From an uncultured Ruminococcus sp. (GTDB lineage Bacteria; Bacillota; Clostridia; Oscillospirales; Acutalibacteraceae), in contig CACZCM010000010.1 of NCBI GenBank assembly GCA_902779615.1, positions 1-35,415 of the forward strand: a stretch of 35,415 nucleotides of DNA, written 5' to 3'. The position numbers and the translations under genes were made by a program. Each line of letters begins with the position of its first letter. Position 1 is the first letter of the stretch. Below the pieces are notes generated by a model. The model was not told where the DNA came from. It did not search any database and saw only the letters and a program-made list of their open reading frames with translations. Below are positions 24,541 to 32,158 of this stretch, in pieces.

Positions 24541-24680
24541 TTAAGCCGCCGATTTCGGCAATTTTGATCTGCAATTACGAGGCTTTATTTTTCGATTCGC
24601 CTCAAAAACAGACAATCGTATATTATTCGTGAATAATTCCGTACACAACATTCACGAAAACAATCAAAGGGTGTAACAAT

Positions 24681-26438
24681 ATGGATATTTTTTCGTTATT
24701 TACCTTGTTCGGGGGACTTGCTTTTTTCCTGTTCGGTATGAATACTCTGTCAAGCGGACTTGAAAAAATGGCAGGCGGACGTTTGGAATCACTGCTCAAG
24801 AAATCCACGTCAAATTCATTTTTGGGAATGCTTTTGGGAACCGCCATCACGGTTGCTATCCAGTCGTCATCGGCTGTTACCGTCATGCTTGTCGGTTTGG
24901 TAAACTCGGGTATCATGCAGCTCGATCAGACCGTTACCGTTATCATGGGTTCCAATATCGGTAAGACTGTTATCACATGGGTACTCAGTTTATCGGGGAT
25001 CGAAAGCGACAATTTCTTTCTTCGGCTTTTGAAGCCCGAGTCATTCTCTCCGCTGCTGGCATTCATTGGCATACTGCTTATCATGATGTCAAAATCTGAC
25101 AAGAAGCAAAGTATAGGTACTATCCTAGTTGGCTTCTCGATCATGATGTACGGCATGGATCTTATGAGTTCTCCGGTTGCTCCATTGGCAGACAACGAAA
25201 GATTTCAGCACATTCTTGTAATGTTTAAAAATCCGATCCTCGGTGTGCTTGTCGGCGCAGTTGTAACAGGCATTATCCAAAGCTCCGCGGCTTCGGTCGG
25301 TATCCTCCAGGCGATTGCTCTGAGCGGAACCGTCACATACGGTATGGCAATACCGATCATCATGGGTCAGAATATAGGTACGTGCGTTACAGCATTGATC
25401 TCCAGCATCGGAGTCACCAAAGACGCAAAGAGAGTCGGTGTTATACACATCTCCTTCAACCTCATAGGTACCGTGTTCTATCTCACCATCTACTGTCTTG
25501 CAGACGCACTGATCGGAATTCCCATTGCGGACGACCCGATCGATGCATTGGGGATCGCGCTTGTACACACTGTGTTCAATATTGCAACTCTGCTGCTGCT
25601 TTATCCCTTCAAAAAGCCGCTCGAAAAGCTTGCCTATGTTATCATTAAAGATACCGACGGCGAGGACAAGGCGGAATACAGCTTTATCGACGTTCGTCTT
25701 CTTTCCACGCCTTCCGTAGCCATCAGGGAAAGCGGCTCGAAATGCAACGCAATGGCAAAGCTTGCGAAAGACACAACGGTCAGCGCAATGGGACTTGTTA
25801 AGGCATACGACGAAAAAAGCGCAAAAAAGATCGTCGAAAACGAAAATCTCCTCGATATGTATGAAGACAAGCTCGGAACTTTTCTTGTTCAGCTTTCGGG
25901 TAAGGCGCTGTCCGAATCCGACAATGCAAGCGTATCCAGACAGCTTCACACCATCGGCGACTTTGAACGTATCGGCGATCATGCAATGAACATTCTTGAA
26001 GCGGCGCAGGAAATACACGACAAAAAGCTGCACTTCTCCGACAAAGCAAGATCGGAGCTTGATGTATTGTTCAATGCTCTCACTGATATACTCGGCACGA
26101 CCATGGACGCATACTGCGAAAACAGCGTATCAAAAGCAAAGCGTGTAGAGCCGCTTGAAGAGGTCATTGATTACATCATTCTTGAGATCAAGACACGCCA
26201 TATCCAGCGCTTGAAACACGGCGAATGTTCTATTGAGCTGGGCTTTGTTCTTTCGGATCTGCTGACCGACTGTGAGCGCATCTCCGATCACTGTTCAAAC
26301 GTTGCTATCGCTATCATAGAAACATCTCAGTTTACGTATGACGCACACGAATATCTGAATGTTGTGAAGCGCGCAGGCAACAAAGAATTTGAGGACGAAT
26401 ACGACAGCTACAAAGAAAAATACAAGATCGAGATCTAA
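24681..26438 (+). CDS. Na/Pi cotransporter family protein with C-terminal PhoU-like domain
   Basis: A 585-residue membrane protein predicted to import phosphate with sodium. It has two Na_Pi_cotrans repeats carrying the hallmark QSSSA: IQSSSAVTVMLVGLVNSG in the first and IQSSAASVGILQAIALSG in the second. MGSNIGKTV and MGQNIGTCV are the paired Gly/Asn segments. About eight to nine membrane helices occupy residues 1-325. The C-terminal ~220 residues are soluble, helical and PhoU-like (DFERIGDHAMNILEAA, DCERISDHCSNVAIAI), as in the NptA/YjbB-with-PhoU architecture. AAAGGG lies before the ATG. Followed by two terminators. The long leader and upstream repeats are unusual. Confidence 0.92.
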   Translation: MDIFSLFTLFGGLAFFLFGMNTLSSGLEKMAGGRLESLLKKSTSNSFLGMLLGTAITVAIQSSSAVTVMLVGLVNSGIMQLDQTVTVIMGSNIGKTVITWVLSLSGIESDNFFLRLLKPESFSPLLAFIGILLIMMSKSDKKQSIGTILVGFSIMMYGMDLMSSPVAPLADNERFQHILVMFKNPILGVLVGAVVTGIIQSSAASVGILQAIALSGTVTYGMAIPIIMGQNIGTCVTALISSIGVTKDAKRVGVIHISFNLIGTVFYLTIYCLADALIGIPIADDPIDALGIALVHTVFNIATLLLLYPFKKPLEKLAYVIIKDTDGEDKAEYSFIDVRLLSTPSVAIRESGSKCNAMAKLAKDTTVSAMGLVKAYDEKSAKKIVENENLLDMYEDKLGTFLVQLSGKALSESDNASVSRQLHTIGDFERIGDHAMNILEAAQEIHDKKLHFSDKARSELDVLFNALTDILGTTMDAYCENSVSKAKRVEPLEEVIDYIILEIKTRHIQRLKHGECSIELGFVLSDLLTDCERISDHCSNVAIAIIETSQFTYDAHEYLNVVKRAGNKEFEDEYDSYKEKYKIEI

Positions 26439-26485
26439 CGGCAGTATCTATGACTTGTTTCTGCTTGTTGAAATCAGTACTTTTA

Positions 26486-26532
26486 AAATATCCGCACACG
26501 GCTGATCGGCTCATGTGCGGATATTTGTTTTT
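26486..26532 (+). terminator. Terminator of the Na/Pi cotransporter gene
   Basis: A 13-bp perfect stem (AAATATCCGCACA at 26,486-26,498; complement at 26,514-26,526) is followed by GTTTTT. Confidence 0.7.
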
Positions 26533-26557
26533 ACAGACCTTATTGTCAGCAATTTCA

Positions 26558-26592
26558 AAAGCCCGAAGGCAGAAAAACTGCTTTCGGGCTTT
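26558..26592. terminator. Second, bidirectional terminator between convergent genes
   Basis: AAAGCCCGAAGGCAG (26,558-26,572) pairs with CTGCTTTCGGGCTTT (26,578-26,592) with one mismatch and a 5-base A loop. It can also stop the minus-strand ireB operon. Confidence 0.7.
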
Positions 26593-26624
26593 ATATTATT
26601 ATATACCGTTCTGTTCGCTCAGAT

Positions 26625-26915
26625 CTACTCGTTGCCCCGCAGGTATCTTTTCAGCCATGCTTCGGCAATATCGATCGAACGGAACAGGCCATTCTTCGTT
26701 GCCGATTTGATGACCCTTTTTCGTCTTGATACAGTCGGGTCAGTCGTCATAAGTTGGATCTGCACCGAATCTGGCAGCTCCTGCCCTTCGTACTGCGTTT
26801 TGCTCTCCACCGTCAGACAAACTATATATTTGTCTGAGGGATCGCCGTAATATATCTTGTCGCCGTACCTAACGAGCGGCTTATTCTTGTAGATCAGCCC
26901 AGGTTTTTCAGGCAT
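26625..26915 (-). CDS. Conserved hypothetical small protein
   Basis: A 96-residue soluble protein; no family recognised. It starts MPEKPGLIYKNKPLVRYGDKIYYG and looks beta-rich in the first half (GDKIYYGDPSDKYIVCLTVE) and basic and helical in the second (SRRKRVIKSATKNG... AEAWLKRYLRG). There are no Cys clusters and no signal peptide. The ATG has a perfect AGGAGG-type site upstream, which strongly supports expression. It lies 42 bases downstream of ireB on the same strand and is probably cotranscribed with it, which is the only clue to function. Confidence 0.75.
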   Translation of the reverse strand: MPEKPGLIYKNKPLVRYGDKIYYGDPSDKYIVCLTVESKTQYEGQELPDSVQIQLMTTDPTVSRRKRVIKSATKNGLFRSIDIAEAWLKRYLRGNE

Positions 26916-26957
26916 TTCGATTCCTCCTTTTTTTGCATAAGCGTTTCCGCTGTGACG

Positions 26958-27206
26958 TTAGTTAACATCAAGAAACGACTTGACAAGTATCTCAAGCAAA
27001 TCGTCCCTGTCGATCTTCCTGATAATGTTTCGTGCCTGCTTGTGAGTCGTAATATATGAGGGGTCTTCCGATACTATGTACCCTACGATTTGATTTACAG
27101 GATTGTATCCCTTTTCTTTCAAAGCGTCATACACCGCTGTAAGCGACGCCTTTATCCCCTCTTCACTGTCAGACAATGAAAATACTCTCGTTCTTCCGTC
27201 AGCCAT
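26958..27206 (-). CDS. ireB: IreB family regulatory phosphoprotein
   Basis: An 82-residue soluble protein of the IreB (UPF0297) family, whose enterococcal member is phosphorylated by the PASTA kinase IreK and restrains cephalosporin resistance. The core AVYDALKEKGYNPVNQIVGYIVSEDPSYITTHKQARNIIRKIDRDDLLEILVKSFL is nearly the whole family signature. N-terminal Thr6, Ser10, Ser12 and Ser14 are candidate phosphosites. The start at 27,206 has AAAGGA about 9 bases upstream; an extended frame to 27,275 runs back over the promoter and was rejected. In most Firmicutes ireB is followed by ruvX and a DUF1292 gene; here a hypothetical gene follows, and DUF1292 is at 2,080-2,379. Confidence 0.9.
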   Translation of the reverse strand: MADGRTRVFSLSDSEEGIKASLTAVYDALKEKGYNPVNQIVGYIVSEDPSYITTHKQARNIIRKIDRDDLLEILVKSFLDVN

Positions 27207-27263
27207 CAAATACCATCCTTTCCCATATTCAACCTCATGCTTCACATCAAGTGATACATTTCT

Positions 27264-27292
27264 ATTATACTTCAACCTGAGTAAAATTACAA
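27264..27292 (-). promoter_or_regulatory. Promoter of the ireB operon
   Basis: TTGTAA (27,287-27,292) and TATAAT (27,264-27,269) on the minus strand with a 17-base spacer, about 60 bases before ireB. Confidence 0.65.
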
Positions 27293-27301
27293 CTGATAAT
27301 T

Positions 27302-27345
27302 AAAAAACTTTTTCAAAGCTCGGCTTTTACTGGCAGGCTTTGAAA
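27302..27345 (-). terminator. Terminator of the CpXC gene
   Basis: TTTCAAAGC (27,311-27,319) pairs with GCTTTGAAA (27,337-27,345); on the minus strand the stem is followed by AAGTTTTTT. Confidence 0.7.
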
Positions 27346-27352
27346 CACACGC

Positions 27353-28039
27353 TTACTGTGCCGTGCTGCCTGCTCTGTTCTCTTTGTTTTTCTTGTATTT
27401 ATACAGAACATTCCTTGCCCAATTTCGGTCAACGATCTTAAAGCTTCTGTCGGTCGGGTCGTCTTCGCCCGCCGCCGCTACCGCAGCGCTCTTCTCGTAG
27501 ATCTCAAGACGTGTTGTCTGAACAAACTGCTCGCCCTCATCTCCCACGAAAAAAGTAAATCCGATCCTGTCTTCATCGACGCTGTATTTCGAGAAATATC
27601 CGCCCGTAACCTCTTCTCCCGTGCGTTTCTCAACAACGTCCTTCAGCGCAGCCTTTACGACCTCGATCACCCTGTCATCCAAATTGGCTTCAAAGATATG
27701 TATTTTCTCTTTCAGCTCGTTGTAGCTTCCAACCAGCCGCCTTGTGATCCCTTCAAGCTCGCCGAACTGCTTCTCAAGCGCCTCATCGGTCAGCTTATCT
27801 CTGTCGATCTCGGGAATAAAATACACCATGAAATTATTCTTCATGTCGTTGTAAAGCAGCGGGTAACGAAGCTGCGCCGGACTTCCGCACTGATCGCAGG
27901 TGTACTTCAGCAGTTCCCCATTCAGAAGCTGCTCACGATATATAGGATCGGTTGCAGCATTTACTGTTTTAAATACTTTTATCTCACTCTCGGCCCCACA
28001 CTTTGGGCACGTGATCTTCTTTGTCATAATGCTGGACAT
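27353..28039 (-). CDS. CpXC domain protein
   Basis: A 228-residue cytoplasmic protein. The N-terminal CPKCGAESEIKVFKTVNA and, about 35 residues later, CDQCGSPAQLRYPLLYND form the two-CxxC CpXC domain; MVYFIP is also typical. The C-terminal half is helical and charged with no recognised domain. The family has no established function; zinc binding is inferred from the Cys pairs. I chose the ATG at 28,039, with GGGAG about 12 bases upstream; other ATG codons at 28,027 and an open frame to 28,075 leave the exact start uncertain. It has an extended -10 promoter upstream and diverges from the gene at 28,248. Confidence 0.78.
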   Translation of the reverse strand: MSSIMTKKITCPKCGAESEIKVFKTVNAATDPIYREQLLNGELLKYTCDQCGSPAQLRYPLLYNDMKNNFMVYFIPEIDRDKLTDEALEKQFGELEGITRRLVGSYNELKEKIHIFEANLDDRVIEVVKAALKDVVEKRTGEEVTGGYFSKYSVDEDRIGFTFFVGDEGEQFVQTTRLEIYEKSAAVAAAGEDDPTDRSFKIVDRNWARNVLYKYKKNKENRAGSTAQ

Positions 28040-28098
28040 ATTATACACACACTCCCTATTATAGATTAACCCCAATTTGGCGAATCGTCCACTTATAT

Positions 28099-28128
28099 AT
28101 TATAACATAAAATCAGCCCTCTTGTACA
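28099..28128 (-). promoter_or_regulatory. Probable extended -10 promoter of the CpXC gene
   Basis: TGTTATAAT on the minus strand (TATAAT at 28,099-28,104), with a weak -35 TGTACA (28,123-28,128) at 18 bases. Confidence 0.5.
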
Positions 28129-28157
28129 GAGTTTTTAAAAAATTAATTCAATATATA

Positions 28158-28186
28158 TTGACCTGAACGGATTTTTTGGTTAATAT
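28158..28186 (+). promoter_or_regulatory. Probable promoter of the alanine-rich protein gene
   Basis: TTGACC (28,158-28,163) with TAATAT (28,181-28,186) at 17 bases, about 60 bases upstream of the start codon and divergent from the CpXC promoter. Confidence 0.5.
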
Positions 28187-28247
28187 ATTAGTAGAGGTTT
28201 TTTACTGTTTGATTTACAGTAGAATATATTGAAAAGGAGTAATAATA

Positions 28248-29108
28248 ATGTCAGTTTATAAGGATCTTAAAAAAGCTTTTGGCGCAACGATCGATATGAT
28301 CGCAGAAAAAACATCTCTTCAAGCGCAGAAGAGCCGTCTGCTCACTGTTATGAAGAATGAGGAGAAAACTGCTGACCGTGCATATATTGCACTGGGCAAA
28401 TATCTTTACACAACACTTCGTGACGGTATGCCCGAGGACGTAGAGCAGCTGTGCAGGATCATCGACACAGCGAAGGTCAACATGACACGCGCGCAGGAAC
28501 TGTATCGTGAAGTTATCAAGCAGGACGAGCTGACAACTGCGCAGAACACTACCGAGGTTAAGGAAAATTTCCGCAAGGTTCGAGAACCGCTCGTTGCAGG
28601 CGCAGCCTCAACAGCAACCAAGGCGGGCGCTTTCGTAAAAACGACTGCAAAGGATACCGCTGCAAAAGCCGAAAGTCTGAAAGCCGCTGCAGCCGAAAGA
28701 GCCGAGGACATAAAGCAGAAGATGCAGTACGAAAAATCCGCGGCGCAGGCGGAGCAGGAAAGCGCAGCAATAGATGACGCAAGCGATTATGAAGAAGCTT
28801 ATATCGGTGAATCCGAGCCGATGCCCGAAGAGATCTACAATATTTCCGCCGAAACACCTGCGCCGATCGAATCGACTGTTCCCGTTGAAGAATCAACCGC
28901 CGAAGAGTCAGCTCCCACCGACGCCGCTTCGGAAATGCCGACTGACGTTGAAATCGAAACAGCTGACGCAGCAGCGCCCGAATCCTCACCCGCATCAGAA
29001 GATCAGTTTGAAGCGAAGCCTGTTCAGTCGAGCACCAAGCTGCTCAAGGCACAAAGGCTTCATGATATCATCAGCAAGAGGAACAGCGGCAGCTCAGTCG
29101 AAGAGTAA
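28248..29108 (+). CDS. Hypothetical alanine-rich protein with helical N-terminus and acidic disordered tail
   Basis: A 286-residue soluble protein, no family recognised. Residues 1-110 are predicted helical (YKDLKKAFGATIDMIAEK, KSRLLTVMKNEEKTADRAYIALGKYLYTTL). Residues ~115-175 are an Ala/Lys-rich coiled-coil-like stretch (ATKAGAFVKTTAKDTAAKAESLKAAAAERAEDIK) resembling LEA- or apolipoprotein-like amphipathic repeats. Residues ~180-265 are an acidic, Pro/Ser/Thr-rich, probably disordered region, ended by a short basic helix (KLLKAQRLHDIISKRN). No signal peptide. AAAGGAG precedes the ATG. It is 30 bases upstream of the MIF-like gene and probably cotranscribed. Membrane-surface or scaffold binding is a guess. 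Confidence 0.8.
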   Translation: MSVYKDLKKAFGATIDMIAEKTSLQAQKSRLLTVMKNEEKTADRAYIALGKYLYTTLRDGMPEDVEQLCRIIDTAKVNMTRAQELYREVIKQDELTTAQNTTEVKENFRKVREPLVAGAASTATKAGAFVKTTAKDTAAKAESLKAAAAERAEDIKQKMQYEKSAAQAEQESAAIDDASDYEEAYIGESEPMPEEIYNISAETPAPIESTVPVEESTAEESAPTDAASEMPTDVEIETADAAAPESSPASEDQFEAKPVQSSTKLLKAQRLHDIISKRNSGSSVEE

Positions 29109-29138
29109 TCTCAATATTATGTAAAGAAGGAATACTTT

Positions 29139-29477
29139 ATGCCATTTATTAACTGCAAACTGAATGTTGACATCACAAAACAGCAGGAAACAGAGCTAAA
29201 GGACGAATTTGGCAAGGCGATCTCACTTATTCCGGGGAAAAGTGAAAATTGGCTGATGGTCAATATTGAGCCGAAATGCGCTCTTTATTTCAGAGGCAGC
29301 AATGAAAAACCCACTGCCATGGTCAGCGTCATTATTTACGGAAAAGCTAATCCGACTGCGTATGATTCACTGACTGCACGCTTTAACACGATCTTGTCTC
29401 GGGTGTGCAGCATTGAAGATATGTATGTAAGCTATCAGGAAACGTCAAATTTCGGATTTAACGGTTCCAATTTCTAA
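29139..29477 (+). CDS. MIF-like tautomerase (macrophage migration inhibitory factor family)
   Basis: A 112-residue protein of the tautomerase superfamily, MIF subgroup, expected to form a trimer. The initiator Met is followed by Pro2, the catalytic base of MIF-type tautomerases. Lys34 (PGKSENWLMVNIEP) corresponds to the second active-site residue, and Tyr96 (MYVSYQ) to the third. The end FGFNGSNF parallels MIF's VGWNNSTF. The MIF CxxC redox motif is absent (TAMV there), and the active-site Asn is replaced by Ser98. The full-length one-domain match to animal MIF rather than to the 60-residue 4-oxalocrotonate tautomerases is notable. Ribosome site AAGGA is upstream. Substrate unknown; phenylpyruvate-type keto-enol tautomerisation is the family activity. 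Confidence 0.87.
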   Translation: MPFINCKLNVDITKQQETELKDEFGKAISLIPGKSENWLMVNIEPKCALYFRGSNEKPTAMVSVIIYGKANPTAYDSLTARFNTILSRVCSIEDMYVSYQETSNFGFNGSNF

Positions 29478-29500
29478 CACAACACATAAATATATGCACC

Positions 29501-29535
29501 AAAAACTGCGCTGATTATGGCAGCGCAGTTTTTTT
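29501..29535 (+). terminator. Terminator of the tautomerase gene
   Basis: AAAAACTGCGCTG (29,501-29,513) pairs perfectly with CAGCGCAGTTTTT (29,521-29,533), 7-base loop, followed by T. Confidence 0.85.
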
Positions 29536-29549
29536 ACAGACTGCCAAAT

Positions 29550-29580
29550 AAAAACGCCCCGCACAAGGCAGGACGTTTTT
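29550..29580 (-). terminator. Terminator of the pilT-pilC transcript
   Basis: AAAAACG (29,550-29,556) and CGTTTTT (29,574-29,580) form the base of a stem that continues with G/C pairs; it lies 30 bases beyond the pilC stop. Convergent with the previous terminator. Confidence 0.65.
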
Positions 29581-29610
29581 AACATAGGAGTCAATATGAA
29601 AGAAATTAGC

Positions 29611-30870
29611 TTAGTGAGTAGAATCTGCAACCGCACCATACATACCGAACATCGGCATTACGATAGAAACGGCTACTACGCCTACGATACCGGCAACGAT
29701 AATAGTCATTGCAGGTGTCATTGCGTCTGTCAGTCTTTTTGTATTTTCATCTGCTTGTTCCTGATAAAGGTCAGCCATCTTGTGCATAGCGTCCGAGAAC
29801 ATACCTGATTCCTCACCTACACGTACCATTGATACGAGAATGGTATCGAATACAGGGTAATGGCTCATCGAAACGTTAATAGGAGTACCAATCTTTACAT
29901 CTTCAATAACCTGCGACAAGCAGTCTTTCATGAAGATATTCGAAATAACGTCACGAGAAAGCTCCAGCGCACGAAGAATACTAACGCCTGCATCTGTCAG
30001 CGACGCCATAATGTTACAGAAACGAGCAATATATGTAGTTCTCATTACATCGCCGATGATCGGGATCTTGAGCAGGAATTCTGCTAGCCACATTGCGAAT
30101 GCTTCGTTGTTGTTGAGCAGGAATTTGAATCCAAATACAACACCAAAAATAATGATTAAAAGCAGCCACCACCATGCAAGCATGAAGTCGGAGAAGTTCA
30201 TAACCATTTTTGAGATAGCCGGCAGATCCGAGCCAAACGCTGTAAATACTGATGCGAATGATGGAAGTACGAACATTGACATTACGATGATCATTACCAA
30301 TGTCAATCCCAAAAGGAACGCAGGATACATCATCGCACTCTTGATCTTACCGGAAAGAGTCAACTCTTTGTGGAGGATCTCTGACGCATTTTCGAATGCC
30401 ATATCAAGACGACCGTTTGCTTCACCGGCAGCAACAAGGCTGATTACGATTACGGGGAAACACTTGAACGATGCCATAGACTGTGACAGCGGGACACCGT
30501 TGTACAGCTCGGAGCTGATGATCGTGAGGATCTTTCTCATATCCTTATCGGCTTCCGTATCAAGCAGCACTTCCATTGACATTGAAAGTGAGATACCTGA
30601 TTTCATCATGATCGCCATCTGGTTTATTGTCGAAAGAACTTTCTTTGCGGGAAGTGTTTTCTCGTGAGGATCTGTAACGCCAAACTCACGCTCCCAAATC
30701 GGCACGTTCGACTGATCCACAACGCCGTTTACTTCTTTAACTTCGCTTATTTCGAGCGCCGTCATGCCTCGCTCGGCAAGAATTCGTTTTACCTCGTCAC
30801 GGCTCTCTGCGGTGACTTCACTTCTGTACTTTTTATTTTTGCTGTCAATAGCAAGATAATTAAATTTCAA
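29611..30870 (-). CDS. pilC: Type IV pilus inner-membrane platform protein PilC (GspF family)
   Basis: PilC/GspF is the membrane platform on which pilins are polymerised by PilB. The 419-residue protein has two T2SSF domains: the first around 85-210 (KKVLSTINQMAIMMKSGISLSMSMEVL, SLVAAGEANGRLDMAFENA) and the second around 285-405 (ARFCNIMASLTDAGVSILRALELS, SMVRVGEESGMFSDAMHKMADLY). Three membrane helices sit near 198-218, 250-272 and 390-412. The N-terminal ~70 residues are the usual cytoplasmic region. The start is TTG at 30,870 with GAGGTG 7 bases upstream inside the end of pilT. Eleven bases separate it from pilT, so they are cotranscribed. Confidence 0.92.
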   Translation of the reverse strand: MKFNYLAIDSKNKKYRSEVTAESRDEVKRILAERGMTALEISEVKEVNGVVDQSNVPIWEREFGVTDPHEKTLPAKKVLSTINQMAIMMKSGISLSMSMEVLLDTEADKDMRKILTIISSELYNGVPLSQSMASFKCFPVIVISLVAAGEANGRLDMAFENASEILHKELTLSGKIKSAMMYPAFLLGLTLVMIIVMSMFVLPSFASVFTAFGSDLPAISKMVMNFSDFMLAWWWLLLIIIFGVVFGFKFLLNNNEAFAMWLAEFLLKIPIIGDVMRTTYIARFCNIMASLTDAGVSILRALELSRDVISNIFMKDCLSQVIEDVKIGTPINVSMSHYPVFDTILVSMVRVGEESGMFSDAMHKMADLYQEQADENTKRLTDAMTPAMTIIVAGIVGVVAVSIVMPMFGMYGAVADSTH

Positions 30871-30881
30871 TTTGCGTCACC

Positions 30882-31988
30882 TCATCTTCTGTTGTTCATG
30901 CCGCCTGCCATGTATGAAGGCATCTGCGCTCCCTGCTGCCCCGGCATCTGTTCTGATGTACCAACGTCAAAGCTATATTCTCTTGCGGTCTGTGCATTAA
31001 TGAAACCTCTGTCAAAGAGCATCTGTATACTCTTGTTTCTGGTAATCATACCAGAGCCCTTGCTGGTCTCAATAACCTGCTCGATCATTGCGATTTTGTT
31101 CTCACGAATAAGGTTCGAGATAGCGCCGTTTACAAACATGATCTCAAATGCGCCGATACGTCCGGGAACGTCGGAGCGAGGCAGAAGACGCTGAGAAACA
31201 ACGCACTTCAATGATGTTGAGATCTGACCGAGCGCCTGACGCTGCTGAGCTGCGGGATACATATCGACAAGACGGTCGATCGTCTTAGCTGCGCCCTCGG
31301 TGTGAAGTGTGGAAAATACAAGATGTCCTGTCTCGGCTGCTGACAATGCGATGGAAACCGACTCGAAGTCACGGATCTCACCGATCTGTATAATATCGGG
31401 ATCTTCACGAAGCACCGCACGAAGCGCCGTATGATATGAGCGGCTGTCAGGACCGATCTCACGCTGGTTGATAACGCAGCCGATCGGCTTATGAAGATAC
31501 TCAACAGGGTCTTCGATCGTTACTATGTTGAGGTTGCGTTCGCGGTTGATCTGATGAACGATCGCCGCAAGCGTTGTTGATTTACCCGAACCGGTAGGAC
31601 CCGTTACGAGCACAAGACCTTCCTTCAGTTCAAGGATCTTTGCTATAGAAGCCGGAAGATTCAACTTGTCAAGCTCCGGTGTGTTTTCATTGATAACTCG
31701 CATTACGAGCGAAGCGCCGTTTCTTGTGCGGAAGGCATTGATTCTGAAACGGCTCACGCCTTCAATAGTTGCCGCGCCATCGACATCGCAGGTTTCGATA
31801 AATGTATCGAATCTCTCCTTATTAAGCACCTGACTGATCATGTAGGTAACGTCCTCGTCAGTCAGCGGATCGCCGTCCCAGTATCTCATAGTACCGTGAA
31901 GACGGTAGGCAGGACAGTTTCCGGCAGACATATGAATATCCGAGCAGCCTGCTTCAACCGCCTCTCTTACCATTGATAAGAAATCCAT
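30882..31988 (-). CDS. pilT: Type IV pilus retraction ATPase PilT
   Basis: Hexameric ATPase that depolymerises pili and powers twitching motility. The 368-residue protein has an N-terminal PAS-like domain and then Walker A GPTGSGKST (130-138). The Asp-box region YHTALRAVLREDPDIIQIGEIRD and the His box STLHTEGAAKTIDRLVDMYP follow. QRLLPRSDVPGRIGAFEIM and NKSIQMLFDRGFI are PilT-specific. The last ~20 residues are Met/Gln/Gly-rich and unusual. It is preceded by a promoter and followed at 11 bases by pilC. GGGGGA lies upstream of the ATG. PilT presence implies retractable, not only assembled, pili. Confidence 0.94.
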   Translation of the reverse strand: MDFLSMVREAVEAGCSDIHMSAGNCPAYRLHGTMRYWDGDPLTDEDVTYMISQVLNKERFDTFIETCDVDGAATIEGVSRFRINAFRTRNGASLVMRVINENTPELDKLNLPASIAKILELKEGLVLVTGPTGSGKSTTLAAIVHQINRERNLNIVTIEDPVEYLHKPIGCVINQREIGPDSRSYHTALRAVLREDPDIIQIGEIRDFESVSIALSAAETGHLVFSTLHTEGAAKTIDRLVDMYPAAQQRQALGQISTSLKCVVSQRLLPRSDVPGRIGAFEIMFVNGAISNLIRENKIAMIEQVIETSKGSGMITRNKSIQMLFDRGFINAQTAREYSFDVGTSEQMPGQQGAQMPSYMAGGMNNRR

Positions 31989-32100
31989 CTATATTTCCCC
32001 CATTTCAGGCGGCACATCACCCTCGCAGGAAATATGCCATGATTACGTATTAAATAACTCATGTACTCACGATAGACCCAATAAGTACATCTACTTTACA

Positions 32101-32129
32101 ATTATATCACATTATTCCGAAATTTACAA
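32101..32129 (-). promoter_or_regulatory. Promoter of pilT-pilC
   Basis: TTGTAA (32,124-32,129) and TATAAT (32,101-32,106) on the minus strand, spacer 17, in the 170-base gap after pilB. It suggests that pilT-pilC can be transcribed apart from pilB. Confidence 0.6.
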
Positions 32130-32158
32130 CAATTTATTTGCAAATTTGTGCATTATTT

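Noticed and set aside
24323-24574. 83-residue minus-strand ORF in the transporter leader
   Set aside because: It lies across the inverted repeat and promoter, has no ribosome site and no family features; more likely an accidental frame in the repeat element.
25125-26033. 302-residue minus-strand ORF
   Set aside because: Antisense shadow of the Na/Pi cotransporter.
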